The notes under the pieces are model-generated. The model was not told where the DNA came from, searched no databases, and saw only the letters and a list, made by a program, of their open reading frames with translations. The position numbers and the translations under genes were made by a program. Below are positions 19,001 to 29,300 of a stretch of DNA of 64,000 nucleotides, piece by piece. The DNA is from Streptomyces minutiscleroticus (GTDB lineage: Bacteria > Actinomycetota > Actinomycetes > Streptomycetales > Streptomycetaceae): assembly GCF_014650875.1 (NCBI RefSeq), contig NZ_BMVU01000030.1:46186-110185 (forward strand), in the 5' to 3' direction. How positions within the stretch are numbered: position 1 is the stretch's first letter; the number at the start of each line of letters is the position of its first letter.

Positions 19001-22000
19001 GCGGTTCGCCGCCGCCCCATGCGCGCTGCATCGCGGGCAGCGGGTAGCGCCGGTGCGGCCACAGGGCCAGTTCCTCGGCGAACACCCTCCGCACCAGCTC
19101 GCGCCAGCTCGGCGCCCGCAGGTCGACGGCGAACGGCACCGTGTTGAGGTACATGCCGCGCACCCGGTCGCCGCCCGGCAGTTCGGGGCGGCCGTTGGTG
19201 ACGGCGCCGGCGAGGAACCGGTGCCGGCCGCTGATCAGGCCGAGTACCTTCAGGTGGGCGGTGTACAGGACGCTCTTGAGGGAGGTCCGGGTGTCGGCGG
19301 CGAGCCGGCGCAGCCGCGGCTCCAGGTCCGCCCAGGGCAGCCGTACCTCGGGGGCGGGCAGGTGCGCCTCGGCGGGGGCGCAGTCGGCGGGCAGCCGGAG
19401 CCGCTCGTGGCCGGTGATCCGCTCCTGCCAGAACTGCCGGTCCGCCTCGGAGGCCAGGGCCTGCTTCTCCAGCCGGACGAAGTCGGCGTAGCGGACCCGC
19501 GGCGGGGCCGCGGACGGGACCGCGGTGCCTCGGGACAGCTCGCGGTAGGCGGCCCGCAGCTCGCCGATGACCGAGTGGTGGCTCCAGCCGTCCAGGATGG
19601 CGTGGCACTCGACGTGGGTCAGCAGCCACTCCCGGTCGCCGGTCAGGTGGGCGTGGTAGCGCAGCAGCGGGGCGCGGCCGATGTCGAACGGGGTGCGCCG
19701 GGCCTCGGCGCGGAAGTCCCGCACCCGTGCCCGCTGCTCCTCGGGCGGCAGGCCGCGCAGGTCGGTGACGCCCACCTCCGCCTCCAGGCCGTCCGCGGCG
19801 TGCACGAACTGCAGCGGTTCGGAGTATTCGGAGAGGTGGAAGGAGGTGCGCAGGATCTCGTGCCGCTCGATCAGCAGGCGTACCGCGCCGGTGAACGCCT
19901 CGGCGGAGAACGGGCCGTCGTCCACGATCTGGAAGGTACTGACGTTCTGGTAGGTGTTGCGCTCGGGGTCGGCGAGCATCTCGTAGACCATGCCCACCTG
20001 GACCTGGCCCATGGGGTAGGCGTCGGCCAGCCCCTGCGGGAGCCGGTCCCGGTCGCCCGGGGCCAGCAGTGCGAAACGGCCGGCCAGGGCGGTCTCCTGC
20101 GGCTCGGCGGCGGGCCGGGCGGCCGCCACCGCGGCCAGCTCGGCGACGGTCTGCCGGGCGAAGACGTCCTGCACGGAGACGGCCAGCCCCTGGCCGCGCA
20201 GTGCCCCGACGGCCCGGATGGCGCGCATGGAGTCCCCGCCGAGGTGGAAGAAGCCGTCGTGCACCCCGACCTTGTCGACGCCGAGGGCCGTGGCGAAGGC
20301 GTCCGCGAGGGTCCGCTCGATCGCCGTGCGCGGGGCGACGAACGCACCGACCAGGTCGGAGCGCGTCCGGTCGGGTGCGGGCAGCGCCTTGCGGTCGGTC
20401 TTGCCGCTGGGCGTCAGGGGCAGCGCCTGGAGCAGGGTCCAGTGCACGGGCCGCATGTGCTCCGGCAGCCGCCCGCGCAGGTGCTCCCGGGCCGCCTCGA
20501 CGTCGGCGGAGAGCGGCACCAGGTACCCCACGAGCTGCTCGTCGTGGACGGCGACGGCCGCGGCCGCGACGCCGGGGGCCTCGGCCAGCACCGTCTCGAT
20601 CTCGCCGGGTTCGACCCGCTGGCCGCGGATCTTCACCTGGTGGTCGAGCCGGCCGAGGTACTCGATCGCGCCGTCCGCGCGGTACCGGGCCAGGTCGCCG
20701 GTGCGGTACAGCCGCCCGCCGGGCTCGCCGGCGAAGGGGTCGGGCACGAAGCGGTCGGCGGTGAGCGCCGGACGGTCCAGGTAGCCGCGGGCGAGCTGGA
20801 CGCCGCCGATCAGGAGTTCGCCGGGCACTCCGATCGGCACCGGCCGCAGGGAGGTGTCCAGGATGTAGGTGCGGGTGTTGGCGATCGGGCGGCCGATGGT
20901 GACGGGAAGGCCCGGCTCGCACCGGGCCGCGGTGACGTCCACCGCGGCCTCGGTCGGCCCGTACAGGTTGTGCAGCTCGCAGCCGATCCGCTCGTGCACG
21001 GCGGTGACCAGGTCGGCGGGGAGCGCCTCGCCGCTGCACACCATGCGGCGCAGCGAGGGCAGGGCCGGCAGCGGCTCGGCGAGGAAGGCCCGCAGCATCG
21101 ACGGCACGAAGTGGACGGTGGTGACCGCCTCGGTGCCGATCAGCCCGGCCAGGTAGGCCGGGTCGCGGTGGCCGCCGGGGCGGGCCAGCACCAGGGTCGC
21201 GCCGGTGATCAGCGGCCAGAAGAACTCCCACACCGAGACGTCGAAACCGTAGGGCGTCTTCTGCAGCACCCGGTCGTCGGTGCCGAGCCCGTAGGCCTCC
21301 TGCATCCAGTGCAGCCGGTTGACGATGGCCCGGTGCTCGATCAGCACGCCCTTGGGGCGGCCGGTGGAACCCGACGTGTAGATCAGGTACGCCGGGTGCC
21401 CGGGGGCCGCCGCGACGACCGGGGCGCGGGCCGGGCCGCGGGGGATGTCGCCGGTGATGTCGACCAGGTGCGGCGCGCGGTCGCGCACCAGGGGGGCGAG
21501 CCGTGGGTCGGTGATCACGGCGCGGGCGCCGGAGTCCTCCAGCATGAAGGCGAGCCGGTCGGCCGGATAGTCCGGGTCGAGCGGCAGGTAGGCGCCGCCG
21601 GCCTTGAGCACCGCCAGCAGCGCCACCACGAGGTCGGTGCCCCGGTGCAGGCAGACGCCGACCACGGACTCGGGTCCGACGCCGAGACTCCGCAGGTGGT
21701 GGGCGAGCAGCTCGGCCCGGCCCGCCAGCTCCCGGTAGCTGAGGCCGGCGCCCTCGAAGCGCACCGCCTCGGCGTCGGGGGTGCGGGCGGCCTGGGCTTC
21801 GAACAGCTGCGGGAGGGTGTCGGCGGGGTAGCGCCGGCCGGTCGCGTTGAAGCCGATGAGCTGGCGGTCGCGCTCGGCAGCGGGCAGGATCTCCAGCTCG
21901 TCCACCGGGGTGTCGGGCGAGGCGACGGCACTCTCCAGCAGGCGGGCGAAGTGCGCGGCGAACCGCTCGGCCGTCGCCCGGTCGAACAGCGCCGAGGCGT

Positions 22001-23312
22001 AGTTGACGCCGCCGGACAGCGAGCCGTCCGGCTGCTCGGCGAGGCCCACGGTGAGGTCGAACTTGGCGGTGCTCTCGCCGACCGGCAGCCGCTCGGCCGT
22101 CAGGGCGCCCATCGTCGCCGGCGCCTGCGGGCCGGCCGCCTCCTGCCACAGCAGCATGGAGGAGAAGAGCGGCGTGCGGGACGGGTCCCGCTCCGGTGCC
22201 AGCTCCTCGACCAGCCGCTCGAAGGGCATCTCCTGGTGGGCGTAGGCATCCAGCGCGCTCTCGCGGACCTGCCGCAGCAGGTCCGCGAACGACGGCGTCC
22301 CGGACAGGTCGACCCGCAGCACCAGCGTGTTGAGGAAGAGGCCGACCAGGTCCTGGAGCTGCGACCGGTCCCGCCCGGCCACCGGGAAGCCCACGGCCAC
22401 GTCGCGTTGGCCGCTCCAGCGGCCGAGCAGGACGGCGTGCGCGGCCAGCAGGGCCATGAAAGGGGTGGCGCCGTGCTCCCGGGCGAGCGCTGTCAGCCGC
22501 CGGGCGGTGCCGGCGGGCACGGCGAGCGGCGCCAGCCCGCCCGCCGAGTCGCGTACGGCGGGGCGGGGCCGGTCGGTGGGCAGCTCCAGGGGCGGCAGCC
22601 CGGCCAGCCGCTCGCACCAGTGGTCGAGCGGGCGGCGCAGCGCCGCGCCGGAGAGCCGTTCGCTCTGCCAGAGCGCGAAGTCGGCGTACTGCACCGGCGG
22701 TTCCGGCGAGCGGGTCGCCCGCCCGGCGACCGCGTCCTCGTAGCGTTCCGCGAGCTCGCGGACCAGGATGTCCTCGGACCGTCCGTCGCAGGCGATGTGG
22801 TGGACGGTCAGCAGGACGACGTGCTCCTCGGGTGCCAGCCGGGCCAGCACGGCGGAGAACACCGGGCCCTCGGCGAGGTCGACCGGCCGGCGCGCGCCGG
22901 TGGCCAGGGCGGCGATCCGGGCGTCCGCGGCCGCACGGTCGAGTGCGCCGAGGTCCTCCTCGTCCAGGGGGACGCTCCCCGGCCCGTCGACGACCTGTAC
23001 GGGCTCGCCGTCGACCACCGGGTAGCGGGTCCGCAGCACCTCGTGCCGCCGGAGGACGCCGTCCAGCGCGGTGCGCAGCGCGGCCCGGTCGAGGGGGCCG
23101 CGCAGCCGCAGCGCCACGGTCATCAGGTACTCGGTGGTGCCGGGCCGGAGCCGGTCGAGGATCCACAGGCGGCGCTGGGCGAAGGAGAGCGGGAGGGGGC
23201 CGCCGCGCGTCGCGCGGGTGATTCCCTCCGCCGGGGCGGGGGCCGCCCGCCCGGCGAGGCGCCGTCGAAGCAGCTCCTGCCGCAGTCGCGCACGGTCCAT
23301 GGTGTCGGTCAT
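16095..23312 (-). CDS. Non-ribosomal peptide synthetase, C-A-T-C-A-T-TE (terminal, dimodular)
   Basis: A 2405-residue synthetase whose ATG overlaps the previous NRPS stop by 4 bp. Domains: a basic N-terminal helix (1-35), C1 from 39 with HHIACDG at 171-177, A1, T1 (HLGGDSM), C2, A2, T2 (VLGGHSL) and a C-terminal thioesterase from about 2100. The A1 pocket read by hand is D-V-W-H-V-S-L-V-D-K, a standard serine code. The A2 pocket is D-A-L-W-L-G-G-T-F-K, close to a valine-type code (DAFWIGGTFK), less certain. C2 opens YPMGQVQVGM and its active-site motif is CHAILDG, Cys1236 replacing the first His while the catalytic His1237 stays. The thioesterase has GWCGG, so Cys2208 replaces the usual Ser; Asp in LLDPGLD and His in GDHFG are present. 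As the only releasing enzyme it is the last protein of the line. Confidence 0.93.
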   Translation of the reverse strand: MTDTMDRARLRQELLRRRLAGRAAPAPAEGITRATRGGPLPLSFAQRRLWILDRLRPGTTEYLMTVALRLRGPLDRAALRTALDGVLRRHEVLRTRYPVVDGEPVQVVDGPGSVPLDEEDLGALDRAAADARIAALATGARRPVDLAEGPVFSAVLARLAPEEHVVLLTVHHIACDGRSEDILVRELAERYEDAVAGRATRSPEPPVQYADFALWQSERLSGAALRRPLDHWCERLAGLPPLELPTDRPRPAVRDSAGGLAPLAVPAGTARRLTALAREHGATPFMALLAAHAVLLGRWSGQRDVAVGFPVAGRDRSQLQDLVGLFLNTLVLRVDLSGTPSFADLLRQVRESALDAYAHQEMPFERLVEELAPERDPSRTPLFSSMLLWQEAAGPQAPATMGALTAERLPVGESTAKFDLTVGLAEQPDGSLSGGVNYASALFDRATAERFAAHFARLLESAVASPDTPVDELEILPAAERDRQLIGFNATGRRYPADTLPQLFEAQAARTPDAEAVRFEGAGLSYRELAGRAELLAHHLRSLGVGPESVVGVCLHRGTDLVVALLAVLKAGGAYLPLDPDYPADRLAFMLEDSGARAVITDPRLAPLVRDRAPHLVDITGDIPRGPARAPVVAAAPGHPAYLIYTSGSTGRPKGVLIEHRAIVNRLHWMQEAYGLGTDDRVLQKTPYGFDVSVWEFFWPLITGATLVLARPGGHRDPAYLAGLIGTEAVTTVHFVPSMLRAFLAEPLPALPSLRRMVCSGEALPADLVTAVHERIGCELHNLYGPTEAAVDVTAARCEPGLPVTIGRPIANTRTYILDTSLRPVPIGVPGELLIGGVQLARGYLDRPALTADRFVPDPFAGEPGGRLYRTGDLARYRADGAIEYLGRLDHQVKIRGQRVEPGEIETVLAEAPGVAAAAVAVHDEQLVGYLVPLSADVEAAREHLRGRLPEHMRPVHWTLLQALPLTPSGKTDRKALPAPDRTRSDLVGAFVAPRTAIERTLADAFATALGVDKVGVHDGFFHLGGDSMRAIRAVGALRGQGLAVSVQDVFARQTVAELAAVAAARPAAEPQETALAGRFALLAPGDRDRLPQGLADAYPMGQVQVGMVYEMLADPERNTYQNVSTFQIVDDGPFSAEAFTGAVRLLIERHEILRTSFHLSEYSEPLQFVHAADGLEAEVGVTDLRGLPPEEQRARVRDFRAEARRTPFDIGRAPLLRYHAHLTGDREWLLTHVECHAILDGWSHHSVIGELRAAYRELSRGTAVPSAAPPRVRYADFVRLEKQALASEADRQFWQERITGHERLRLPADCAPAEAHLPAPEVRLPWADLEPRLRRLAADTRTSLKSVLYTAHLKVLGLISGRHRFLAGAVTNGRPELPGGDRVRGMYLNTVPFAVDLRAPSWRELVRRVFAEELALWPHRRYPLPAMQRAWGGGEPLVEVVFAYLDFHVLDEQRADIGTVDDHSPNEFTLDVWTFPGELRMTCRPGWADSKRLTAIGEAFLGVLTAMADDADADPRSFRAPGLEQVSGPPAATRPLPEVCVPELLAARARPGAIALEDGQRRMTYRELDARSNRLAHLLRGLGIGPEKPVALCLDRGIEAVLAMLAVLKAGGYYVPLDPAHPDARIGYVLDDVRAGVVLCRPQDTTRLAGFAGLRSIPLDAGAAVLDGLPETPVEAGTGPDNLAYVTYTSGSTGRPKGVQVTHRGIVRLVHDANYADLDADQVLLLHAPLAFDASTLEVWGALANGARLAVCPPGARTADELAEVVRRHGVTVLWLTAGLFQHMVETRPELLAEVGQVLAGGDVLSPSHVRTALAHGVALTNGYGPTECTTFSTALRGVTEADADRGVPIGTPITDTRVLVVDEDLDPVPFGVPGELLVGGPGLARGYLGRPDLTADRFVPDPSGTVPGARLYRTGDIVRRDTDGTLSFIGRRDGQVKIRGHRVELAEVEAALGGLASVRAAAAAVHPGPDGHKRLVGYVVLEPGHGPLDVAALREQLRRRVPDHLVPGAWVELPALPLTAHGKIDRAALPEPAGPVATSAFTAPRTPAERAVAEVWGEVLGVDRVGVDDDFHVLGGHSLAVLRITALLRERHGIELTVRSFLEHPTVAGLAAAAEAGAPAAESLVWLRREGTRPPLFCVHPGGGSAHWYRPLVPYLDPDQPVAAFAWPGLQAEHGPVPSTERMAERYLAELRAAVPHGPYRLFGWCGGSGIASELAHRLTAEGEEVTFVLLDPGLDNHERAELWREYRLIESCVAKLTELAAAPPGQDTSELRTEALALLEHLVDDVDPEVGITLPEHGAGEVWLPAAKMWREVMEMCLTYRHRPYAGRLHLIASDELADGEHEVASGQSFPDYLARWRELTGDVTLHRIPGDHFGVMKPPHLGRLAEALTAVLGGGSAEGTG

Positions 23313-26300
23313 CGCAGGCCTTCCTCGGCGAGCAGGCCCGCCACTTCGTGGTCGGTGAGCGCGGCGATGTCGGCCTCCACGGCCTCGGACACCGCCTCGG
23401 AGAGCCGGGCCACGGTGGTGGCCTCGAACAGCAGGCGCAGCGGCAGCTCGACGGCGAACGTCTCACGGAGCCGGGCGAGCACCCGGGTGGCCAGCAGCGA
23501 GTGCCCGCCCAGGGCGAAGAAGTCGTCCTGGGCACCGATCCGCTCCAGGCCAAGGACCTCGGTCCAGATCGCGGCGACGGCCTCCTCGGCGGGGTCGCGC
23601 GGGGCGAGGTACTCGCGGGCGCCGCCGGCCGGGGCGGCCGAGGCGTCCGGCAGGGCCTTGCGGTCGATCTTCTTGCTGGCCGTCAGCGGGAACGCGTCGA
23701 GCGGCACCCACACCGAGGGGATCATGTACTCGGGCAGGAGTGCGCCCAGGTGCCCGCGCAGCTCGGCCACGTCGGGCATCGGGCAGCCGGGACGCGCCAC
23801 CAGGTAGGCGGCGAGCCGGCGTTCGCCCGGGGCCGTCTGCGGGGCGGTGACCACCGCCTCCTGCAGAGCGGGGTGCCGGGCGAGCGCCGCCTCGATCTCG
23901 CCCAGCTCGATGCGCAGGCCGCGGACCTTGACCTGCTGGTCGATCCGGCCGAGGAACTCGATGGTGCCGTCCGGCCGGTGACGGGTCAGGTCGCCGGTAC
24001 GGTACAGCCGTCCGCCGGGCCCGGTGGCGAAGGGGTCGGGGACGAACCGCTCCGCGGTGAGGTCCGGCCGCCGGTGGTAGCCGCGGGCCAGCCGGACGCC
24101 GCCGAGGTACAGCTCGCCGGGCACTCCGACCGGGACGGGCCGCAGGTCCGCGTCGAGGATGTAGGCCCGGGTGCCGGGGACGGGCCGGCCGAGCGGCAGG
24201 GCACCGGCCGCGTCACCCCGCGCGGGCGTCTGGAGGACGGGGTGCAGCAGGCAGGTGACGGTGGCCTCGGTCGGCCCGTAGTTGCACAGGAAGCGGGCGG
24301 GCAGGCCGGTCTCCGCCCAGCGCCGCGCGTCCAGGCCGGTGACCACGTCGCTGCCGACGTTCATCAGTTTCAGCGAGTCCAGCAGGGGCAGGTCGGGCGA
24401 GTCCAGGACGGCCCGGTAGTAGGACGGGGTGATCTCCAGGACGGTGACGCCGTGCTCGGCGAGGCGGGCGGGCAGTTCGGCCGGGGTCCAGAACACCGGG
24501 TCGGCGACCACGACGGTGGCGCCGGCCACCAGGGTCGCCGCGATCTGGTCCATCGCCACGTCGAAGGTGAGTGCGGACAGCAGCGCCACCCGTTCGCCGG
24601 GGGCGATCCCGTACGCGTCGGCGATCACCCGGCAGTGGTGGGCGTAGGAGCGGTGCTCGATCATCACGCCCTTGGGGCGGCCGGTCGAGCCGGAGGTGTA
24701 GATGATGTAGGCGAGGTTCTCCGGCCGGGCCGGGACGGGCGCCGGGCCCCCGGGTGCGGCGCCGGGTCCGTCCTGGGCGTCGGCGTCGGCGTCGGCCAGG
24801 ACCACCCGGTGGCCACCGGTCAGCCGGCCGGCGAACGCGCGGGTGGTGACCACGAGTTCCGGGCCGGCGTCGGCGAGCATGAGGTCGAGCCGCTCGGCGG
24901 GGTGCCGCGGGTCGAACGGCGCGTACACGCCGCCGGCCTTCAGCACGGCGAGCAGCACCACCACCGCCTCGACGCCGCGTTCCAGGCAGGAGCCGACGAC
25001 CGTCTCGGCGGTGACCCCGAGGGAGCGCAGGCGGGCGGCGAACCGGTCGGCCCGCGCGTCGAGTTCGGCGTAGCTGACCCGCTGGTCGCCGAAGACCACG
25101 GCGATCGCGTCCGGGGCCCGCCGGACCTGCCGGGCGAAGAGCTCCGGTACGCACAGCCCGTGTTCCCCGGCCGGGTCGAGCACGGCGGCCCGCCCGGCCT
25201 GCGGGTCGGCCCAGGCGGTGAGGGCGCGGTGCCGCTCGTCCTCGGTGAGCATGGCGAGGTCGCCGATCCGCGCGCCGGGGTCGGCCGTGACGCTGCCGAT
25301 CAGGGTCAGGTAGTGGCCCGCCATCCGCTCGACGGTCTCCCGGTCGAAGAGCGCGGTCGCGTACTCGAACCAGCAGTACATGCGCCCGCCGCGCTCCTTG
25401 ACGGTCACGGTGAGGTCGAACTTGGCGATCTCCAGTCCGGCGCGGACCGGCTCCACGGCGACCGCGCCGAGCCGGCCGGGGACGCCTGCCAGGTGCTGGT
25501 GCTCGAACATGATCTGGAACAGCGGGTTGCGGGAGAGGTCACGCTCCGGCCGCACCGCGTCGACCAGGTGCTCGAACGGCACGTCCTGGTGGGCGAAGGC
25601 GTCGAGCACCGTGCCGCGGACCTGCTCCAGCAGCTCCGTGAAGACCGGGTCGCCGCCGAGGTCGCCGCGGATCACCAGGTTGTTGGTGAAGAACCCGACC
25701 AGGTCCTCCGTCTCCTGGCGGGTCCGCCCGGCGACCGGGGTCCCCACCGCGAGGTCGTCGCGGCCGGTCCAGCGCGCGAGCAGCACCTGGAAGGCGGCGA
25801 GCAGCACCATGAACGGGGTCGCGCCGTGCCGGCCGGCCAGTTCGGCGACGGCACGGGCGACCTCCGGCGCCACCTCGACGACGACGTTGTCGCCCCGGGC
25901 GTCGCGGACCGCCGAGCGGACCCGGTCGGCGGGCAGCTCGACGGGGGTGAGGCCGTCCAGGCGGTCGCGCCAGTAGGCGAGCTGGTCGTCCAGCCGGCCG
26001 GCCCGCTGCTGCGCGCGCTGCCACACCGCGAAGTCCGCGTAGTTCACCGGCTGCGGGGCGTGCGGCGACGGCTCGCCCGCGGCGAAGGCCCGGTAGGCCA
26101 GGTCCAGGTCGCGCAGGTAGACGTCGGTGGACCAGGCGTCGAAGGCGATGTGGTGCAGGGTCAGGACGAGGAGGTGCTCCTCGGGGGCGGTGCGGATCAG
26201 GGTCGCCCGCAGCGGGTGCCCGTGCGCGAGGTCGAACGGCCGGCGGGCCAGCTCCTCGACCAGGTTCCGGGCCCGGGCCGCGGCGTCGGGCGCGCCCGCC

Positions 26301-29300
26301 AGATCGGTCAGGGTGAAGTCCACCGGACCGGCGGGATCGACGACCTGCACGGGCTCGCCACCCTCGGACAGGTATCTGGTCCGCAGTACCTCGTGCCGTT
26401 CGGACAGCGCGTCGAGCGCGTGGCGCAGCGCCACGGTGTCGAGCGGTCCGGTCAGCCGCAGCGCCAGCGGGACGACGTACTCGTGGCTCCCGGGCTCCAG
26501 CTGGTCGAGGAACCACATCCGCTGCTGGCCGAACGAGAGCGGCAGCGGGCGGTCCCGGCCCGCCGGCCGGACGGCGTCCGGATCGGTGTCCGCGGCGGCA
26601 TCCGGGCCGGCGCCGGCCCCGGTGACCCGCGCGGCCAGCGCGGTGACCGTCCGCGCGTGGAACAGCTCGCCGACGGTCAGTTCGATCCCGAAGGCGCGCC
26701 GCAGCCGCAGCACGAGCCTGATCGCGAGCAGGGAGTGGCCGCCGAGCAGGAAGAAGTCGTCCTGCGCGCCGACCCGTTCGACGCCCAGGACCTCGGCCAT
26801 CAGCTCGGCCACGGTCCGCTCGGCGGCGGTGCGCGGGGCTCGGCGGTCCGCCGCGGCGGACCGGTCCGGTTCGGTGTCGGCCGGCAGCCGGCGGCGGTCC
26901 ACCTTTCCGTTCGGCGTGAGCGGCAGCTCGGCGAGCTCGACGAAGGCGGAGGGCAGCATCGCCTCCGGCAGCGCGGCGGCCAGGTGGGCGCGCAGCGCCT
27001 CCGGATCGGTCCGCTCCCCCGCGACGGGCACCGCGTACGCGGTCAGCCGCGCGTCGCCGGCGTCGGACCGGTGCACGGCCACCACGGCGGCGGCCACCGA
27101 CGGGTGGGCCGCCAGCAGGACCTCGATCTCGCCGGGCTCGATCCGCACTCCGCCGATCTTGACCTGGTCGTCGACGCGTCCGACGTACTCCAGCGCGCCG
27201 TCCGCGCGGCGCCGCACCAGGTCTCCGGTGCGGTACCGGCGCGCACCGGGCACGGCCGCGTCCGGGTCGGGGACGAACCGGTCCGCGGTGAGGTCGCCCC
27301 GGCCCGCGTATCCGCGGGCGAGCCCGATGCCGCCGACGTACAGCTCACCGGTCACCCCGATGGGCACCTGTCGCTCCTCGGCGTCCAGCACATAGGTGCG
27401 CACATTGGGCAGCGGCAGGCCGATCGGTACCAGGTCGCCGGGCTCGTCCGGGTCGAAGGGCCAGGCGGTGGAGTCCACGGCGCACTCGGTGGGGCCGTAG
27501 GTGTTGACCACCTCGGCGCCGAGCGCGCGGCGCAGCCGGGCGGCCAGTTCGGCGGGCAGCGGCTCGCCCGCCGAGCAGACCAGACGCAGCGGGGCGCAGT
27601 CGGCCAGGGCCGGCTCGTCCAGCAGCAGGCGCAGCATCGAGGGCACGCCCTGCAGCACGGTGACACGGTGGTCCACCACGGCACGGACCATCACCGCCGG
27701 GTCGCGGTGGGCGTCCCGCGGGCCCGTCACCACCGCGGCCCCGCACACCAGCGGGGAGAGGAACTCCCACAGCGCGGCGTCGAAACCGATGGTGGTCTTC
27801 TGCAGCACCCGGTCGCCGGGGCCCAGGCCGAAGCGCTCCACCGACCAGAGCACGCGGTTGCGGATCGCGGCTTCCGGTACGACGACGCCCTTGGGGCGGC
27901 CCGTCGAACCGGAGGTGTACATCACGTACGCGGCCCGCGTACCGGCCCCGGCCGCCGGTTCGAGGGGCGGCGCCTCCCCGTCCTCCGGCCGGAGGGCGTC
28001 GAGCACGAGGGTGTTCGGATGGGACGGCAGCCGGCCGCGCAGCGCCTCCTCGGTGACCAGCAGGGCCACTTCGGCGTCGGCGACCAGGTGGGCCAGCCGC
28101 TCCGCCGGGTGTTCCGGGGCCAACGGCACGTACACCCCGCCCGCGGTGAGCACCGCGAGGACGGTGGCGACCAGGTCGGTGCCGCGGTGCAGCGCGACGC
28201 CCACCGTGCTCTCCGGGCCGACGCCGCGCGAGCGCAGCAGTCCGGCGAGACGCCGTACCCGTTCGGCGAGGTCGGCGTAGCGGGTCTCCCGCGCGCCGGA
28301 CACCACGGCCACCGCGTCCGGGGTGGCCAGGGCCTGGGCGAAGAACAGTTCGGCGAGCGAGCGCCGCGGGCGCTCCGTCCCGGTGCGGTTCCAGCGCTCG
28401 AAGGCCGCCAGCTCCGCGTCGGGGACGGCCTGCAGCGCGTGCGCGGCGGTGTCCGGGTGCTCGGCGATGCTCGCGAGCAGCCGCAGCAGGCTCGCCGCCA
28501 TCCGCTCGATGCGGGCGCGGTCGAACAGCGCGGTGGGGAAGATCAGCCGGGCCGCCATCGAGCCGTCCGGGAGCTCGGACAGGTGCAGCGACAGGTCGAA
28601 GGCGGAGTGATCAGTGGCCGGCTCGACCTTCGCGACGTCGAGTCCGGGCAGCCCGAGCGGGCGGCGCTCGGCGTTGTGCAGCGCGAAGCCGACCTGGAAC
28701 ACCGGGTTGCGGGAGGGGTCCCGCTCGGGCGCGAGGTCGGCCACCACCCAGCCGAACGGCACGTCCTGGTGCTCGTAGGCGTCCAGGGTGGTCTCCCTCA
28801 CCCGCGCCAGCAGGTCGAGGAACGAGCAGCGGCCGGACAGGTCGGTCCGCAGCACCACGGTGTTGAGGAACATGCCGACCAGCGGCTCCAGCTCGACCTC
28901 GGTACGGTCCGAGACCGACACGCCGACCGCCACGTCGGTCCGGCCGGACCAGCGCGCGAGCAGCAGCTGGAACGCGGCCAGGTGCACCATGAACGGGGTC
29001 GCACCCGCGTCCCGGCCCAGTTCGGCCAGGCGCCGGACCAGCCCCGCCGGAACGGTGAACGGGACGCTGTCCCCAGCCGGGTCCCAGTGCGCCGGGCGCC
29101 GGCGGTCGGCGGGCAGCTCCAGCGGCTCCAGGCCCGCCAGCCGCTCCCGCCAGTAGCCACGCCGCCGCTCGGCCCGCGCGGGGGCGGCCGCCCAGGTGTC
29201 GCGCTGCCACTGTGCGAAGTCCGCGTACTGCACCGGCACCGGCTCCAGCGGCGACGGCCGGCCGGCCGCGAACGCGGTGTACAGCTCGTGCAGCTCCCGG

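Noticed and set aside
17961..23807. A 1948-codon plus-strand open frame opposite the terminal NRPS.
   Set aside because: It is antisense to recognisable NRPS domains, has a Gly/Val/Arg-biased composition without motifs, and results from high GC content at codon positions.
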